64,000 nucleotides of DNA from contig JACCGJ010020263.1 of NCBI GenBank assembly GCA_013407085.1, forward strand, positions 1 to 64,000. Direction: 5' to 3'. This stretch comes from Atriophallophorus winterbourni (taxonomy: Eukaryota; Platyhelminthes; Trematoda; Plagiorchiida; Microphallidae). The position numbers and the translations under genes were made by a program. The notes beneath the pieces are model-generated. The model ran no database searches. It was not told where the DNA came from and worked only from the letters and a program-made list of their open reading frames with translations. This document shows, piece by piece, positions 48,305 to 62,300 of this stretch; the stretch's first letter is position 1, and each line of letters starts with the position of its first letter.

Positions 48305-48895
48305 TTACTAGTGTGGAAGTGGGAAGTGCATTAGCGATTAGTGCAAATCATGAGCTTTCGAATGTTATGCAGAATGTTATACCCTTGGGCTCAACACAAG
48401 AGCCGGAGCCACCGAAAATCCGAAGACGATACGATCACGAACTCGTAATATGTGGGTTTCGGATTGATTGCATTTGAACGGTTCAAGCAGCGATATATAC
48501 GGAAGTATGAAAACATGGACAAGATCGGTCGCAATCGAACGACATGCAATTCGTCGATTTCGGTCAAACCAGCCCTGTGTGGAGAGGGCTTTGATTGTAC
48601 TGGTTGGCACGAAATTGACTTACAAATTAGATCCAGGTGACAACCGGGACAGACATAATTGAGGATCAGTGTTTTGGTTGCTGGATTTGCCTATAAAAGA
48701 TAGGCGTGTTTTTTGTTATTTGTCTTGTGCGGTATAAAGGCGTTTGACCAATCATCTTCACTTGTGTTGTGGAATTCGTGAATGAACTGGTTGACCTCAT
48801 AGATGAATCGTGACACAATGGATATGCGGGAATGGTCTGCCAACTGGAATACAAAACTCAAATCTGAAGTTAGTAATAAAAACATTTCTATGTCC
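48305..48895 (+). repeat. Dispersed repeat R3, copy 1
   Basis: About 590 bp shared, with gaps, with 59,000-59,520 (AACTCGTAATAT, CGGAAGTATGA, TTTGCCTATA blocks), and its second half with 51,024-51,420. Class unknown. Confidence 0.6.
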
Positions 48896-48949
48896 AAGCT
48901 CTAAGTGTGCAGTTTCCAACTAAACAATGAATTGTCGGCTAGAGCGTAT

Positions 48950-49200
48950 CAAGTATTGGTTGTCGTTGTTTGCCTCCCTCCGTCGTGGTTGGCCATGGAA
49001 ATACATCATAACCGCATGATTTTTTCACGCTGCACAGCTTTCCGAATTTCGAAACAGTCGGGAGGAACAATCTCTCCCGCACCGTTCGCACGATAGACAG
49101 TACTCGGTCGATTGGCGTCAGTTGCATGCCGGCGGCGCGATCTGCGTTCAGCTGCAAAAAGCTGTATCTGCTCATCATTCGCTTGCAGACGACTCTATAT
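48950..49200 (-). repeat. Dispersed repeat R2, copy 3
   Basis: Reverse of the 38,330 repeat. CGGTCGATTGGCGTCAGTTG at 49,106-49,125 is the complement of its CTGACACCGATCGACC block. Confidence 0.6.
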
Positions 49201-49594
49201 ACAATGCCTCCAAAGAAAGCGGTCAAGGGCAAGGATTGCGTACCAGAGAAAAAGAATTAATATGGTATAAATATATCCCTTCAGATTGTGAGATTCATTA
49301 TGTAAAATACCGCACGATCGCTGGGAACGAGAGTATACGAACTAAAACTGGCTTTGCGATGAGTAGTTCTGAAATCGTACATCTTAGTACGTACCACCCG
49401 TTGCTCAAATTATCAATAGAATAAGAAAAATGGCTTTATTCGTATACACGAATTCACAGCAATCAATCATCCACACAAAATTAAAGAAGATGAATGAAAA
49501 TATATTCACATATATATATTCTCCACATTTGTTGGTTTTGCAAAATGTGTACAACAAAAACGCAATCAGTAAATAAGAAAGTTTTATTGGATGA

Positions 49595-49948
49595 ATGAAA
49601 CCGACAATGAGTAGATGTAATCATGAAAGACAGATCACTAACCAATCACAAAATTCTAAGTGCAAAGCAAATCGACAAATTTACCAACTTGATTTGAAAG
49701 ATTATCTGCAGTTAACGTCAACTAGTTTGACAACCAAACGTCTGCAATCAACTGAGTCTACTGAGAGTGCACGTTCTTACAAAATTGAGCGGCTTTTATA
49801 CAATTCAACTCTAAACTATTCGTTCAGATACCCTGAGTCTGATGAGGATTGTGCTATAATCGATTCATTACCACGTTTCTCAGGCCGCGGTTATTCTGCA
49901 AGAACCGAAACTTCAATATTCGAGGATCCTGTGTGTAGCCAAAATTAA
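49595..49948 (+). CDS. Unrecognised open frame, possible terminal exon
   Basis: 117 codons, no known domain. The protein is hydrophilic and Ser/Thr-rich, with an acidic piece YPESDEDCAIID and the end FEDPVCSQN, like a cytoplasmic tail. An AATAAA lies at 50,023-50,028, 75 bases after the stop. No repeat was detected across it. It could be the last exon of an unseen plus-strand transcript, as no partner exon with matching phase was identified. It lies 446 bp from the stop of the convergent gene, so transcripts may overlap. Chance ORF is the main alternative. Confidence 0.3.
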   Translation: MKPTMSRCNHERQITNQSQNSKCKANRQIYQLDLKDYLQLTSTSLTTKRLQSTESTESARSYKIERLLYNSTLNYSFRYPESDEDCAIIDSLPRFSGRGYSARTETSIFEDPVCSQN

Positions 49949-50022
49949 TTGTGGTTGAATGATATCAATGAAATCAGAATCCGATAATTACTTATTCTCT
50001 TGTTTAATGGGCACTGATCCTT

Positions 50023-50028
50023 AATAAA
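50023..50028 (+). terminator. Candidate poly(A) signal after the 49.6-kb open frame
   Basis: AATAAA on the plus strand. On the minus strand ATTAAA at 50,008-50,003 could serve the opposing gene. Confidence 0.35.
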
Positions 50029-50393
50029 AGCGTGCTAGCATATTCAATCAGCCTAGAGTTAGCTCCTCGGATGTATTCTGGATAGGTTATTTGAAAAACC
50101 ACACCATATAATCCTCTCTTACACCCAGTTAAAATGAAACAAATACTCCCCAGTAAAATTATATGAAAATCGCGAATTTTTAGAAGACAGGATTCTTCCT
50201 AAGTGAAATCATTTGACTTAACCAGAATAAAACACTTTATATAATAACTTATATTGAGAAAGCATAAAACGGTGAACTGATCTGAAAGGTTCTAGAATAA
50301 AGTAGAAAAATCACTGCTGTAGCCACGATAAGGAAATGAATGATTAAAATGGAAAAAAGCCAAATTCGTTATTGATGATTCTCGTTTGGCGCG

Positions 50394-53300
50394 TCAACGT
50401 AGATGGAGCAACTTTTCCAAATTCAAAAGTGGCGCCTCTGTTGCCAAGTTTATCACAATCGCCAAAAAATAGCTGACTATATAGGTCGTCAGGAATTGTG
50501 TTATCTGTGAATAAAACAATAGAAACATTTTTTAGTTTGATTCAATCAACAAATTTTGGGATAGATTTCCGTAGGGTAATTGTTGTGAGGTGCCTGAACA
50601 TTTGAATGCAATGGGGAAGCTTTATAATTCTATTTTGAATTGAAGTATTCATATACGATGGGACCGAAATGTTAAGTTAACTTCAATTCTATTAACAGAC
50701 GTGAATTAGTTAACAAGCATATATATATAATATTTTTTTAGCTCAGAACAATCTCATGTATGTTCCTAAACAATGGTGTTCCTATTTGGGCTCCAGACGA
50801 ATATATTCGGGCTCTCGGTGGGTTTGTTAGGATTTTATCTCTATGTAAATATGCAATTGCATGGAGGCATGGCGACATTCAACAGAAACTTGAATCTACA
50901 AAATCCAAAAGAATTTTATTCATGAACTGTGCATCATTATGCTCGTGATAGCTTTTAATATTTTACAGTTTTATTAATAACAAATATATAACAGCTGGTA
51001 TGAAATCTATTGGCAAATCAGATAGAAGAAAACCGGGACAGACATCATTGAGGATCAGTGTGGCGAGAGCTGGATTTGTCTATATAAGATTGGCGTTCAG
51101 TGGCATTCAAGTATAAAGTTGTTTACCATTTATCCACTGTTTCAAGGCTCACTGAACCAAATCTTACTGTCTCCACCTGATGACGGCAAACAGCCAGAAA
51201 TCGGTAGTGGATTGTAATTTCGGGGGATGTGAGCAACACATCACTAAGATTGGTGTTTGTTTTGTAAATTGTCTTATGCGTGATAAACGCCTTTGATCAA
51301 TCGGCTTTGCTTGTGTTGTGACATTGGTGAATGAACGCGATTAGCGATTGACCGGGTGAACTCAGGGATGAATCGACACATAATCGAGTGCGTGTGTACA
51401 AAGTGGGGAACGTCGCTAATGTTTGACCGATGACCTGAATGTGGCGAAGTTCGTTAGTTGTCTTTTTCTTCCTCCTCTGTACCCTCACCTACTAAAATAA
51501 GATAAATAATGTCTCCCACGCGGAGCAGAGGATATTCACTGCTGATGAGCTCAGATAAAATCGAAACTCGAGTCCCGTGCTTCTATTATGTACCGTCATG
51601 ATAAACTTTGTGAATATTTCGATGGGCTTGGTACGGATGAGTAGTCACAAACATAAATTATCTCCTTGTCTCGAATACTGTTCTTGATTATCGTTGGTCC
51701 AACGAGACTTACCAGGTACATATTATCCATCAATATCACAGATTGGCTCCCGAGTACCAAGAAAAACAAGACGATTGAGTGAATCAAATAAGCACCGTAA
51801 GTTAGCCGTGCCATTGGAGAGAAAAATTTCATTCCAAGGAAGAAATTTATGGGAGCTGCGATCGAAACATAATTCAATGTTTATTCATGGATTTATTCAT
51901 AGATTATATGCGAGCAAAAGCTATGCCTTACAACACTTACAAAACTATACTTTCGATCGTAAAAATTATTCTTAAACATTATTATCAAACGGGGTGCAAA
52001 ATTTTCAAGGAAATACGAACTGGGTATAAAAGCGTTTAATTTTAAGGTTGAGAACCATCAAAATGAAGATCAAGCTATTGTTCGATCTTCAAGTTAGCTT
52101 TCGTAATTGTTCATTAATTCTAATAAAATTGTACTATTTTCGTTTTGAATCTATGGATGGATGAAATGTAGTCTTTTTCGAGTAAATTATAAGGTTTCGG
52201 GAAGATCGCATTCCCTGAAAAATTAATATCATTTCTGCTTGAACAGTGTGTAGTTCTTACTAGTGCTCGAAATTATGGTCTGCTTACCGCGACGGATTAA
52301 AATTGTTGGGGTTTTTTCGAATGTAGTATGAATTTGAATGTTACACATTAGACGAATCTGCTACCTTAGCAACCATTCATCTTGAACAAAGTAAGTTACG
52401 AAGTACGCAAGTGTTCCAATGTGAATTGTTACAGAGCACGAACTATAATACGAGATATGCTAATCCGTGGTTCACCATTTGTCCCTGGTGTAATCTCTAA
52501 ACAGAAGCTCTGCCCTGTACTATACTGTCAATAGGAATACAAACAATTTTTGCGAACAATCAGTGCGAACATACAAAACTTATTCATACTTGGATTGTCA
52601 AGCCTCTAACTAGCACTTTTAAAACGAATCAGCTTGAACCAGCCTCTCAGGTTAAGTATTTATGTTATAATAATGAAGATCATTTTTCTCTTAGCACTTA
52701 GCTCTATTGGCGAAAGGGGAGAGAAACTGCAATATGTTTTCTTGTTCGACGGAAGCATACGATCGAAATCGGTTGAAGGTGTCGCTTCGAATCTCGTGAT
52801 TACAAGACAGACCATGCGATATTACGCTGTCGCTATTGACTTTCGGCAGAATTTACATATTTTCAGCCTAGATACATCTTCGTTGTTTTTTGTAAAGCTT
52901 ATTACATTTCTACCATAAAACTTCATGAGTTCAGAGTTTGATGTCTAGATTAAAGTTTTGTTCGCACCAAGCGCAGTAAGTGAATAAAAATATGGAATGT
53001 ACTCAATGTTTTACTGAATGACAACAAAACTTAGGCATTCCACGAATGATAGATGATTCTCATATATGAATAGATGCATGAATGGTCTCTGTATTTCAAC
53101 GGATCTACATTATAAGGCGTTGAAATTATGGAGTCGATATTTGAATATGCCACACTTGAAATACAACGATGTTTCTAAAGAAATATACAGGCTTCGCATC
53201 TGACCCCAGTAGTATGGAATTGCTTGGCTCTTGAGTACTTATCTTAAGGCACTGATTAATGTGACATTTTCATGCCCGGTGTCAGCAGATGCTGTTTGAG

Positions 53301-56300
53301 AGACATAAGCGTAAATCACTTCGATACCATACAGACACCGACCAACGAACAAGTACTGTTTATCGTTATCAACGTTGTTTGGTGAAAATCAGTCCCGAGA
53401 ATCGAAATGTATAAACTATGAATAAAACTATGGACCAGATAGACCAACGGAAGCTAAATAGTTAATCAAATTCAGTCCAGAATAAAGGCGGAATTAATTG
53501 TAGTAATCCACAGGCACATAACATTACACCTTCCGTCTTTCAACCAAATTGTTTTAATGCAGTGCAGTGTAATGTGAAAATTTCTTGACATTATTTACCC
53601 ATTAAAATTCTTTATGACAATGCATTGATAGTGGTGGGATATTTTCAAAAGCCGTATAAATTACCACGGGAAATTATTCAGAACTAGAAATTCAGACAGA
53701 GTATCAGCATTACATTATAAACTGGTAAACTGATCGTTTTTCTTTGTTGTATTATTCGTTAAATTCATTTCCAAAAGAATATTATAAATCGTTTGCTCAC
53801 GTGTGTAATTATTTGCGCAAAGGTACACGACAATGGCGACCCCGAGTGTGAAAGCTGGTCTGTGAGCTGCGGTGAAGAATGCAGATCTGCCGGTTGGCCA
53901 TGAGTCAACTTCACCACTGATTAAACTATACATCCCGTAAACAGTTGACAGGCACAACACCGAAGATACAGCCAGGCTGATCCAAACAAAAACGTGTTTA
54001 TTGATTTTCGGCCAAGACTGTTGAGTTCAAAGAGAACGGGTAAAATACACTGGGTATGCTTTGATGTAAAACTTTGATTGTATCTTCTATTTTCGAAAGT
54101 CATTTTAATACGTTCTGAGATCGGGATCTGAGTTTTGCGTTTACACACTCAGTTGAGCACTGGTTGAATAAACACAGATACAAACAATTAACTAGTGATT
54201 GCTAAGAAGTTATCTGATTAAGTTATGATTACCAGACATTTTAATACTTTCAAATACCATCGAATCACTTTGATCAATTACACATATTACATATATAAGC
54301 TGTCCAATTTTGCAGCGCACATCAACTATAGCAATATCAGTCAAAGCTTTGATAATGACCACCGAAATTGATGCATTTATGAAAATTCTTTTTTCAGCAA
54401 ATCACATGGTAGTCAATAAAAGTGGAATAAAAATGATATTTTCGTTCAAGGATATTTTAACTTTTGAGCAAGTGTTCAATATGCTCGCCATATGCAACAT
54501 GTTGGATTACATAAATTACAATATTGGTTGAAAACTCATTTAAACATTCGGATTATTTCGCTTATCTAATATATAGAAATCGATTAATTTTAAACATTTA
54601 TAACTTTTATACGAAAAAAGTTGAACAATTCGGTTTTAATCCATGTGAAAAAACTCACTTTGGTAATTTTGTAATCTTTAATCAGAATCCATCCCAAACT
54701 GAGACCGATCGCATAGGTTCCCCATCTAGTGTACGGCTTCACATATATGGAGTCAAATCCATCGTTAACACTGTGGTATTTTAGTGGAATATCACATTAT
54801 ATTACTTAATACTAGCGAGTAGGCTTGAAGATTAAAGAAAATGCGTCTAATGCGTCTGCATTGCAAATATGCGCAACAAAATACTTGGTCATGTGATTTT
54901 GCTTGACCTAGAATCAATTTGTGATGATACATTCGAATATCTCGTTTCGTTGTAGGAACAGTTGACTGTGGCTCGAAAATTGATCTCTGTTTTCCATTTT
55001 ACACTTGTTTCAAGGTTCGGTCAAACCAAACTCCTCTGTCTATAGTGATAGACGGGAAAAGGCTTGAAAACAATGGTGGAGTGTATTTGCAGGGGATGTG
55101 AAAGAACCAATAATCAACTATTATTTTTATCGACCCTAATTATTTCAAACATGAAATTACATCGCTTACATTTTACCATAATACCATTCATCATCATAGG
55201 CCTCTGGAAAAATTGTATGGTTGTAATTGGTTATCATTTTTGCTAAAATATTATATTCCGAACAGAAATGAAAAGAATTCTATTCATCAATGTTCTTCAC
55301 AGCAAAGGTAACCACTAAATAAGCCATTAAGAGGTAAATTCCTCGAATAACGGGATGCAAATCTTGGTTTCTCATGAATAAGCATTGCTGGAATCAAATA
55401 GGTTTGATAATACTAGGTTAAATGCGGTTAGCACACAGTCTGACAATAATTGATCCAGCTGAAAGTTGCAGTGAACATGATGAATAATTAGAACGGTGAA
55501 AGTCAAGGTTTTCGTTTAGCATCGAAATGCTATTTCATTAGTTCATTTTTGTATAATTATAGAGTCTATGTTATGAGGGCACCCTCCTAACGAATAAAAC
55601 AAACCAGATTACCTGATCAACCAAAGTCGCAACGGAAAGAAGTTGTTGCTGGGCAAAATATTTTAAAGAAACTGTGTTCAATGATTCATATCAGTCCTAT
55701 CCAGACTTATCTATCTTCAAAACCCCAGAAGATGGAAAGTCAGCGGAAGAAGAGTACACTCATATTAATTCCGTAGAATGCAGACCAAGAAGGTGGGCCG
55801 ATCGAAGACGTGTTCCAGTAATCCACATGCAAGTGGATCCAAAACTCAAGTTTTAGGGCAAAAAAGATCAGACGGGGAGATGTTAGGAAGGCACAGTCCT
55901 AACGAATATAAAAAGCCAGATTACCAGATCGACCAAAGTCGCAACGGAGAGAAGATGTTGCTGGGTAAGCCATGTTGTACCTTGACAACAAAACCCATCT
56001 GCACTAAGTTCAAATTCATATTGTCTGACTCGCCCATGTCAACCTGCATCCGTCGTTCCCACTATGCACCCTCACGTTCACTGTTGTTGCCCTATAATTA
56101 CAAACCATGTCCACGGTCAGAACGCACACACTGGGCGCTTGGAACTTGGACTCCCGATCAACGTTCCATTCCGGTCTTGTTTTGCTTATCTGGCTGTTGG
56201 GTTAAGGACAACGCATAGATTAAGTGAACGCAAAGACAGTCTCTGCTGCAAAATCGACGACTCAACCATCGTAACAGACTAAATGTGGAAAAAAATATGA

Positions 56301-59300
56301 CAATATAAATAAAATACAATTTATTAGGTGATAAACCTCAGAAAACTAAGAATCATAATTTCCGGTTTCTCCGCCATTACAGCTTATAATATATATTCAG
56401 CTTTTCTACCGGGTTAACCCATCAGATAAGTGCAGAATATTTTCACACTTATAAATGATCTAGTCTGTTAACTTCGTCTACAACCTGCTTAATAATCTCG
56501 ACGCATCACTATTGTTGACGTATTTACATTAGCGCATAAAATATTAGCATTACGATTTTGCACGAATATGTTACATTCATTTAAATTGTACCGGTATATT
56601 TGTTGAGAAGGAAGCAGGTATTTAAGTGACCGATATCATGCACCGAAGTTTGGGCATATAGGTTGGGCAATCGAAAGAATGGTGGTGTTTGGGGAAATGT
56701 GCCTTTCCTACTGACCGTCAACAGCTCAAAAATTCAGCAAAATTGCACATTTGGAAAATGTTTTCATTTTAATTTGCTACCATACCCTGTAGGAAAATGA
56801 GTAATTCACTCGTCAAAAATCGTAAGCATCAAAGTGTAAAGTCATCTCAGTGAAGGGAATTATGAATTTTTTCACATAAGTGAGAAGAAATCGAGTGTGC
56901 GTTTACGAATAACAAATACGATTTATTATTTATGTAATTTAATGACAAAGAAGATTATTAGCCCATGAAATATGATTAGAAATCTCACTTGGCAAGAACT
57001 CCTGGCAAATAATCTGCATGATATGCGATCCCGAATGTTGTTAACATTGAACTCAGCACCAAGACAAAACTGAAAATCAGACCTAGGCTGTCACTCCTGC
57101 CAAAAAAAGAAAATAAAAGGATTTCCCACATAAAATAACCAATTTCGAAACAATTTGTTATGAATATTTTCAAACTAAAAGGATTTGCTAATACCTAGAC
57201 TGATTTCGACAGCACAATATATCTTCTCCTCGATGATTTGTTGCATATAACCCTTGGTATTTTTCTTTAAACAGAAGAATTTATTAATAGTTCAATGTTT
57301 ATTAAGCTAATGTGATCTATGTATGTAATAGATAATTTGAAGCAATGGTGCTATGAATAATTTACACAATATTCTGTTTGTAATTATGTTAGGAAATAAG
57401 TACCAAGATTTAATCCAACTTTATATTAGTCACGCCTAGTATAAAATTGAGCGAATAATGGTAAATTAACCGTTACATTAAAAAAAACTCGTACCGCAAT
57501 TTTTGCTAAACCGAATATGTAGCTGATAAAATGAATTATTGCAAGAAAATCAGGAGGATAATTCAGAGATCTCGACACCATTTTCGATTGATTGTAAAAC
57601 ATATCCACGTTCGAATCATAGGCAAATCAATTTGTTTCACATATTTTTGAAATAATACCACAGCAGAAATGCTCAACACTCGCGCCACGCTTGACATTTG
57701 GGTATAGATACATAAGGAATAAATTAAATTATGCAATACAGAAGTATTATTTACTGCGAGTCCAAAACTAAAATAGTCCCAATTATCTGACAACTGCCGA
57801 TTTCTGTCGACTAATTGAGTGAATAGCTTGTAGAGTTTGGCTTCACGCATATCTTGTGAAGAATACTCAACCCACCAGCTTCCAGGGATTAAAAATAAAC
57901 TTTATGTATCAGAGCTAATCTTCCGGGGGTTGAATATTCACCTTGAGAGTGTACATTCAATCTGTGTTGATTCATATTTTGAGGTTTTCAAGAGTAGTTT
58001 GTGATAAACGCTCAATTATTTCAAGCACATGAGGTGAAACGGTGCTGTCATTGTATAAAAGACCGTTTTTCAACGATAATAACCGTCATGGTATATGATT
58101 AAAATACATATAGATTGGATCTGTCTATTCCAATCTTTACAAGACTTATTTAACCTTGTCCATGATCTGTGCCGGTTGTGTATGTCAGATCAAGAGTCTA
58201 AATTCTTTTTTCGTTGAAATTTTAATGCTATTATCATGAAGCTCTTTCAAACTACGAAGCAAACTTGATCTATTCGAGATCCGTAAGAGTTCCATACTTG
58301 CCCCAAAATATGAAATCCTGTTCATTAAAGATCCAGTGTTTAGCTTGCACGCCGATCTCAAGAGAGCTTAATCAAATTTGGGTATTTTAAAATCAATAAT
58401 GACAAGCTAACTTCTGGTGTTCAGGTAATTATCACGTAATCTTGGAAACGTCAATCGAAAATTGCGAGTTCCTCGTTTTCGTGCCGATTCCTGCCTATTT
58501 ACATTTTTTTCGTTGGTTCGAAAAAATACAGTTTGCGTATAGATTGGTTTCTAAGTGCTATGAACCCAAAGTGAATAACAGACTATGTAAAAATGGTAGC
58601 CTATTGACTGGAGGTAATAAATAGGTATTCACTTAATGTGGTTCTCATACACACTTCATTCCAATTTGTTTAAAATTTCAGAACTCAACAGCCAGATATT
58701 GCGCCAACTTTAGATTTATTCAATAAAAATTGATTGTGTATATATTGATAACAGAACGTTGGACGGCTTTTGTGTATGATAGATCATTACGTTGAAATAA
58801 GAGTTTATTGCCCAACTCACCAGTTAGAAAGCGTTATAAATAACGGTGCAAGTACAACCGAAAATTGAAAATCGTTCGCCAGATACCATGTCCAGACCAT
58901 ACACTGTAAAATGGGTAATAACCGAATTAAAATAGACGTTTCTTTATTATTCGTCAAATAGTCATTCTAAGAACATATAAAATGTACATGCAGCAATGTT
59001 GTGAAGGTGCAAAGTGCATTTGCAAGGAGTGTTACTCACGACCTTTCGAATGATATGCAGAACTCTACCCTCTGGCGCAACACACGAGCAAGAAGCTACG
59101 AAAATACCGAAGACGAAAATTGCGAACTCGTAATATTTTTGGTTTCGGAAGGATAGCATGAGAATGAAGCGAGCGATAACATCTTCGGAAGTATGAGAAG
59201 ATGCACAACGTCAGCTATGGGCTATTCGTCGATGTTGGTTAAACCAGTTCTTCTGGTGTGGGCTTGAAGTGTACCGTTTGGAACGAAATCGATAGGCAAC

Positions 59301-62300
59301 CCGGAAAAACATAATTGAGAATCAATGTTGTGGTTGTTTGACTTGCCTATATAACAGAGGCGTGTTTTATGCTATTTTTCGTATGCGTAACAAAGGCGTT
59401 TTACAAATCGGCTTTCGCTTATGTCGTTGGATTCGTGGTGAACACAATTAACTTTATACAGGTCGAACTCAGGGATGAATCGAAACACAATCGACAGGCG
59501 TGCGTGCAACACGACAAGATGAAGTAAACATAGGCAAATTTGTTAAGGAAATAATGAGATGTTTGCTTCGGTAGGCTGTGACAAATCTTGAGATCGCGTA
59601 CCTATTTTGATAATATTTATTTATTTATCTCATTATCATGTTATATTAGTACAGTCAAACACGAGTGATGTCAGTAGAATGAATGCGTCAGTCTCGGAAA
59701 GAATAACAGCATACGCGCATGTGGTACTGTCATACTTTTCACACGCTCGCCACCCCGTGCCAGTCAAAAACATGAACTTTCAGTGCTTATTCCCACTTCA
59801 AGACTGAACTGTCGAAGATATTCGTATGCTGTACGTGTAAGTTTCACATGGAACACTCTACCCTCCACTGTTACACACTCAGCCAACCTGGATATTTTTA
59901 AAGCTAATTTGGACAAATACTTGAGAGACAACCCAAACTTTGATGCGATTTACACTACATGAGTTTTCCTGTTCTTCTTTTTTATTGTATATACCTCATA
60001 ACTCCATCCTATGGTTATTGTTAAGCTAAATGCTTTTTAGACCATTACAACTTTGAATCACTTTGAATCACTTTGAACGACCCATTTTCTGATTTTTTGC
60101 TCACTAAATAAGATCACGTTGATGTGTGATTTTTGCAAATATGATTGTATACTTGCAGTTTCATCCTTAAAAAAAAGCACACAAGCATGACAGCTTATGG
60201 ACTTTATTGAATATTGACCTAGAAGTAGTTTCGACTATTTATTGTCTGATGTTTTAAGACATTTCGAATGCATCCCGATCAGTCTACGCATCTAATAATC
60301 GTTAATAGCTCACGTGCTGTGCGTGTATGTGACCACACTATGAATATTATGCAATTCTATAATCAGCTGCATCGATAGGCTAAATAAATATCAAAGATTC
60401 GCACTTAATTACAGTAAAATCTAACATTTCATTTGCACCTGGAGTCACATGAAACAGACATTTGTGCTCGACGTTGGCAAGTGTCATAATCTGTGTCGCT
60501 TCTTATGCACGTGATGTAAAGTATTCTGAACTTATTATACACAAATTGTGTAATCATCAGCGTTGATGATATCCCTTGATCACAATCAGAATGTTGAACA
60601 ACACTTCTATACAACGGTCATCGTAATATAAGTTTTCTTTCATCGTCTTTGACATATTAAGGTCACACATGTATAGAAATTGAAAATCATTGATCATGCG
60701 GTTCCATGATCGTTCTGTTCTTGACTGATGAGTGAAAACAACACGAAATCGTTCGTGATGTGTGTATTTGTGATGGAAGTGCATACAAATACGGGTTTCG
60801 GTTAACCAATAATGAGGTTATCAATATGTTCAAGTGCAGTCTTCCTATTTAAAAGTAGGCCAAATGTAACTCACCATCTTATTTGAGTATATGAGGTTGT
60901 TCAAATAGGTCAGCCACCCATGTTTCCGGCAGAATCCGATATCCATTAGTTGTGGCCGTTGTGGATAAAACGGGCCATCGGTCAAATGATTAAAAAGACC
61001 AGTGTAGAGGATAAGAACCAACAAGTAAGCCGGGGTCATTCTGGAATGTTGTTGTAGAAAAAAATTTAGACCTCATTTTAATAAAAATGATTATTGAGGA
61101 TGTATTTGATGAAATTGCTTCATTACTGCAATGCATTTCATAAGTAGATTTGCTCCAGATGTAGTAGAGAAAACTGGTATCGCAAGTATTGAATATTTAT
61201 TATTGGTTTTACGCCAATCTTACCTAATATGTTGTGAATCGTCCGTCAGGAAAATTGCAACCATCATCAGTGTTACATCTTGTGAAGTGAAACGGCATCG
61301 ACTATTATTAGATATACTCGTGTCTCTGGCTTATCCAAATGTCGTTTGATAAATTCGTGTAATTAGACGACGCTTTGGCCAATAAGATGGTGTTTGTTCT
61401 ACACCGTCTAGAATACGAAACCGGTACAGGCGAAGGGACTTATACTATAGAGATAGTACATTTCAAAGGATTTTCACTGCGCAAGAAATGGAATGGAACT
61501 GGGATAAATAATACCTATGCTAACCAGACGTTTGATACGAAATTATAATCAAATTGTCCTTAAGATTTTTAGATGATTAGCGGTCCCACGGTGAATTGCA
61601 TTTTCGTCTTTTATTCGGAAATGTCATGTTTCGCAATCGAGGAAACGCTTCCATCGCGAATCCACTTTATACCTTAAAGTGTGATATGTACCCAATGTTT
61701 TGAAAAACCTCACTGTGACAGCATGGCGCTCTGTCCAGTAGATAAAAACATCACACGGGCAGTGTTGTTTTAACGATAGTGCAGATATGAACCGAACGAA
61801 TGTGTCTAGCGGTCCAATATTGAATTTTCGAAAAATTCTCCGGCCATGCAAAACTCATTGCTTATCGATATGCAAACAAAATGCAGATATTGTAGAAGAC
61901 GAGAAGAACTTCGAAGGATATGCGAATCAAAACGATAAACAATCTATATGACTAATCTGAGCCTCTCTAGCCCACTCTGTTCGGAAAGAGCGTCCCCGAT
62001 TGATAGAGTAATTGTGCTAAATTTGAGGTTGCTTCAAACTAACCTCATAAATCGATGAAAAATGAACATCATCCAAAATTTTATCTGTTTCCATAGACCA
62101 TTGACCGTCTTAAAGCGAGGATATGCAGTGTAGACCGAGAGCAAACCACTGAAACGAGAAAACATCAGTTGAATATGCTTCTTCCAAATTAATCATGTAA
62201 ATTTTGAGACGTATCACCTATCAATAATTGGCTAAAATGAAAGGGATACGTTCGGCACATTTTAATTTTAAACTGCTGCAGAGGTGTTAACGTTAGGTCT

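Larger units (their letters stand above)
51024..51420 (+). repeat. Dispersed repeat R3, copy 3, split by a hammerhead element
   Basis: 51,024-51,097 and 51,246-51,420 match consecutive parts of R3 (e.g. 48,640-48,850). The gap is filled by the 148-bp element described next. Confidence 0.6.

Noticed and set aside
61380..61440. ACGAAACCGGTAC, resembling a hammerhead 3' half
   Set aside because: No CTGATGA partner within reach and no stem II.
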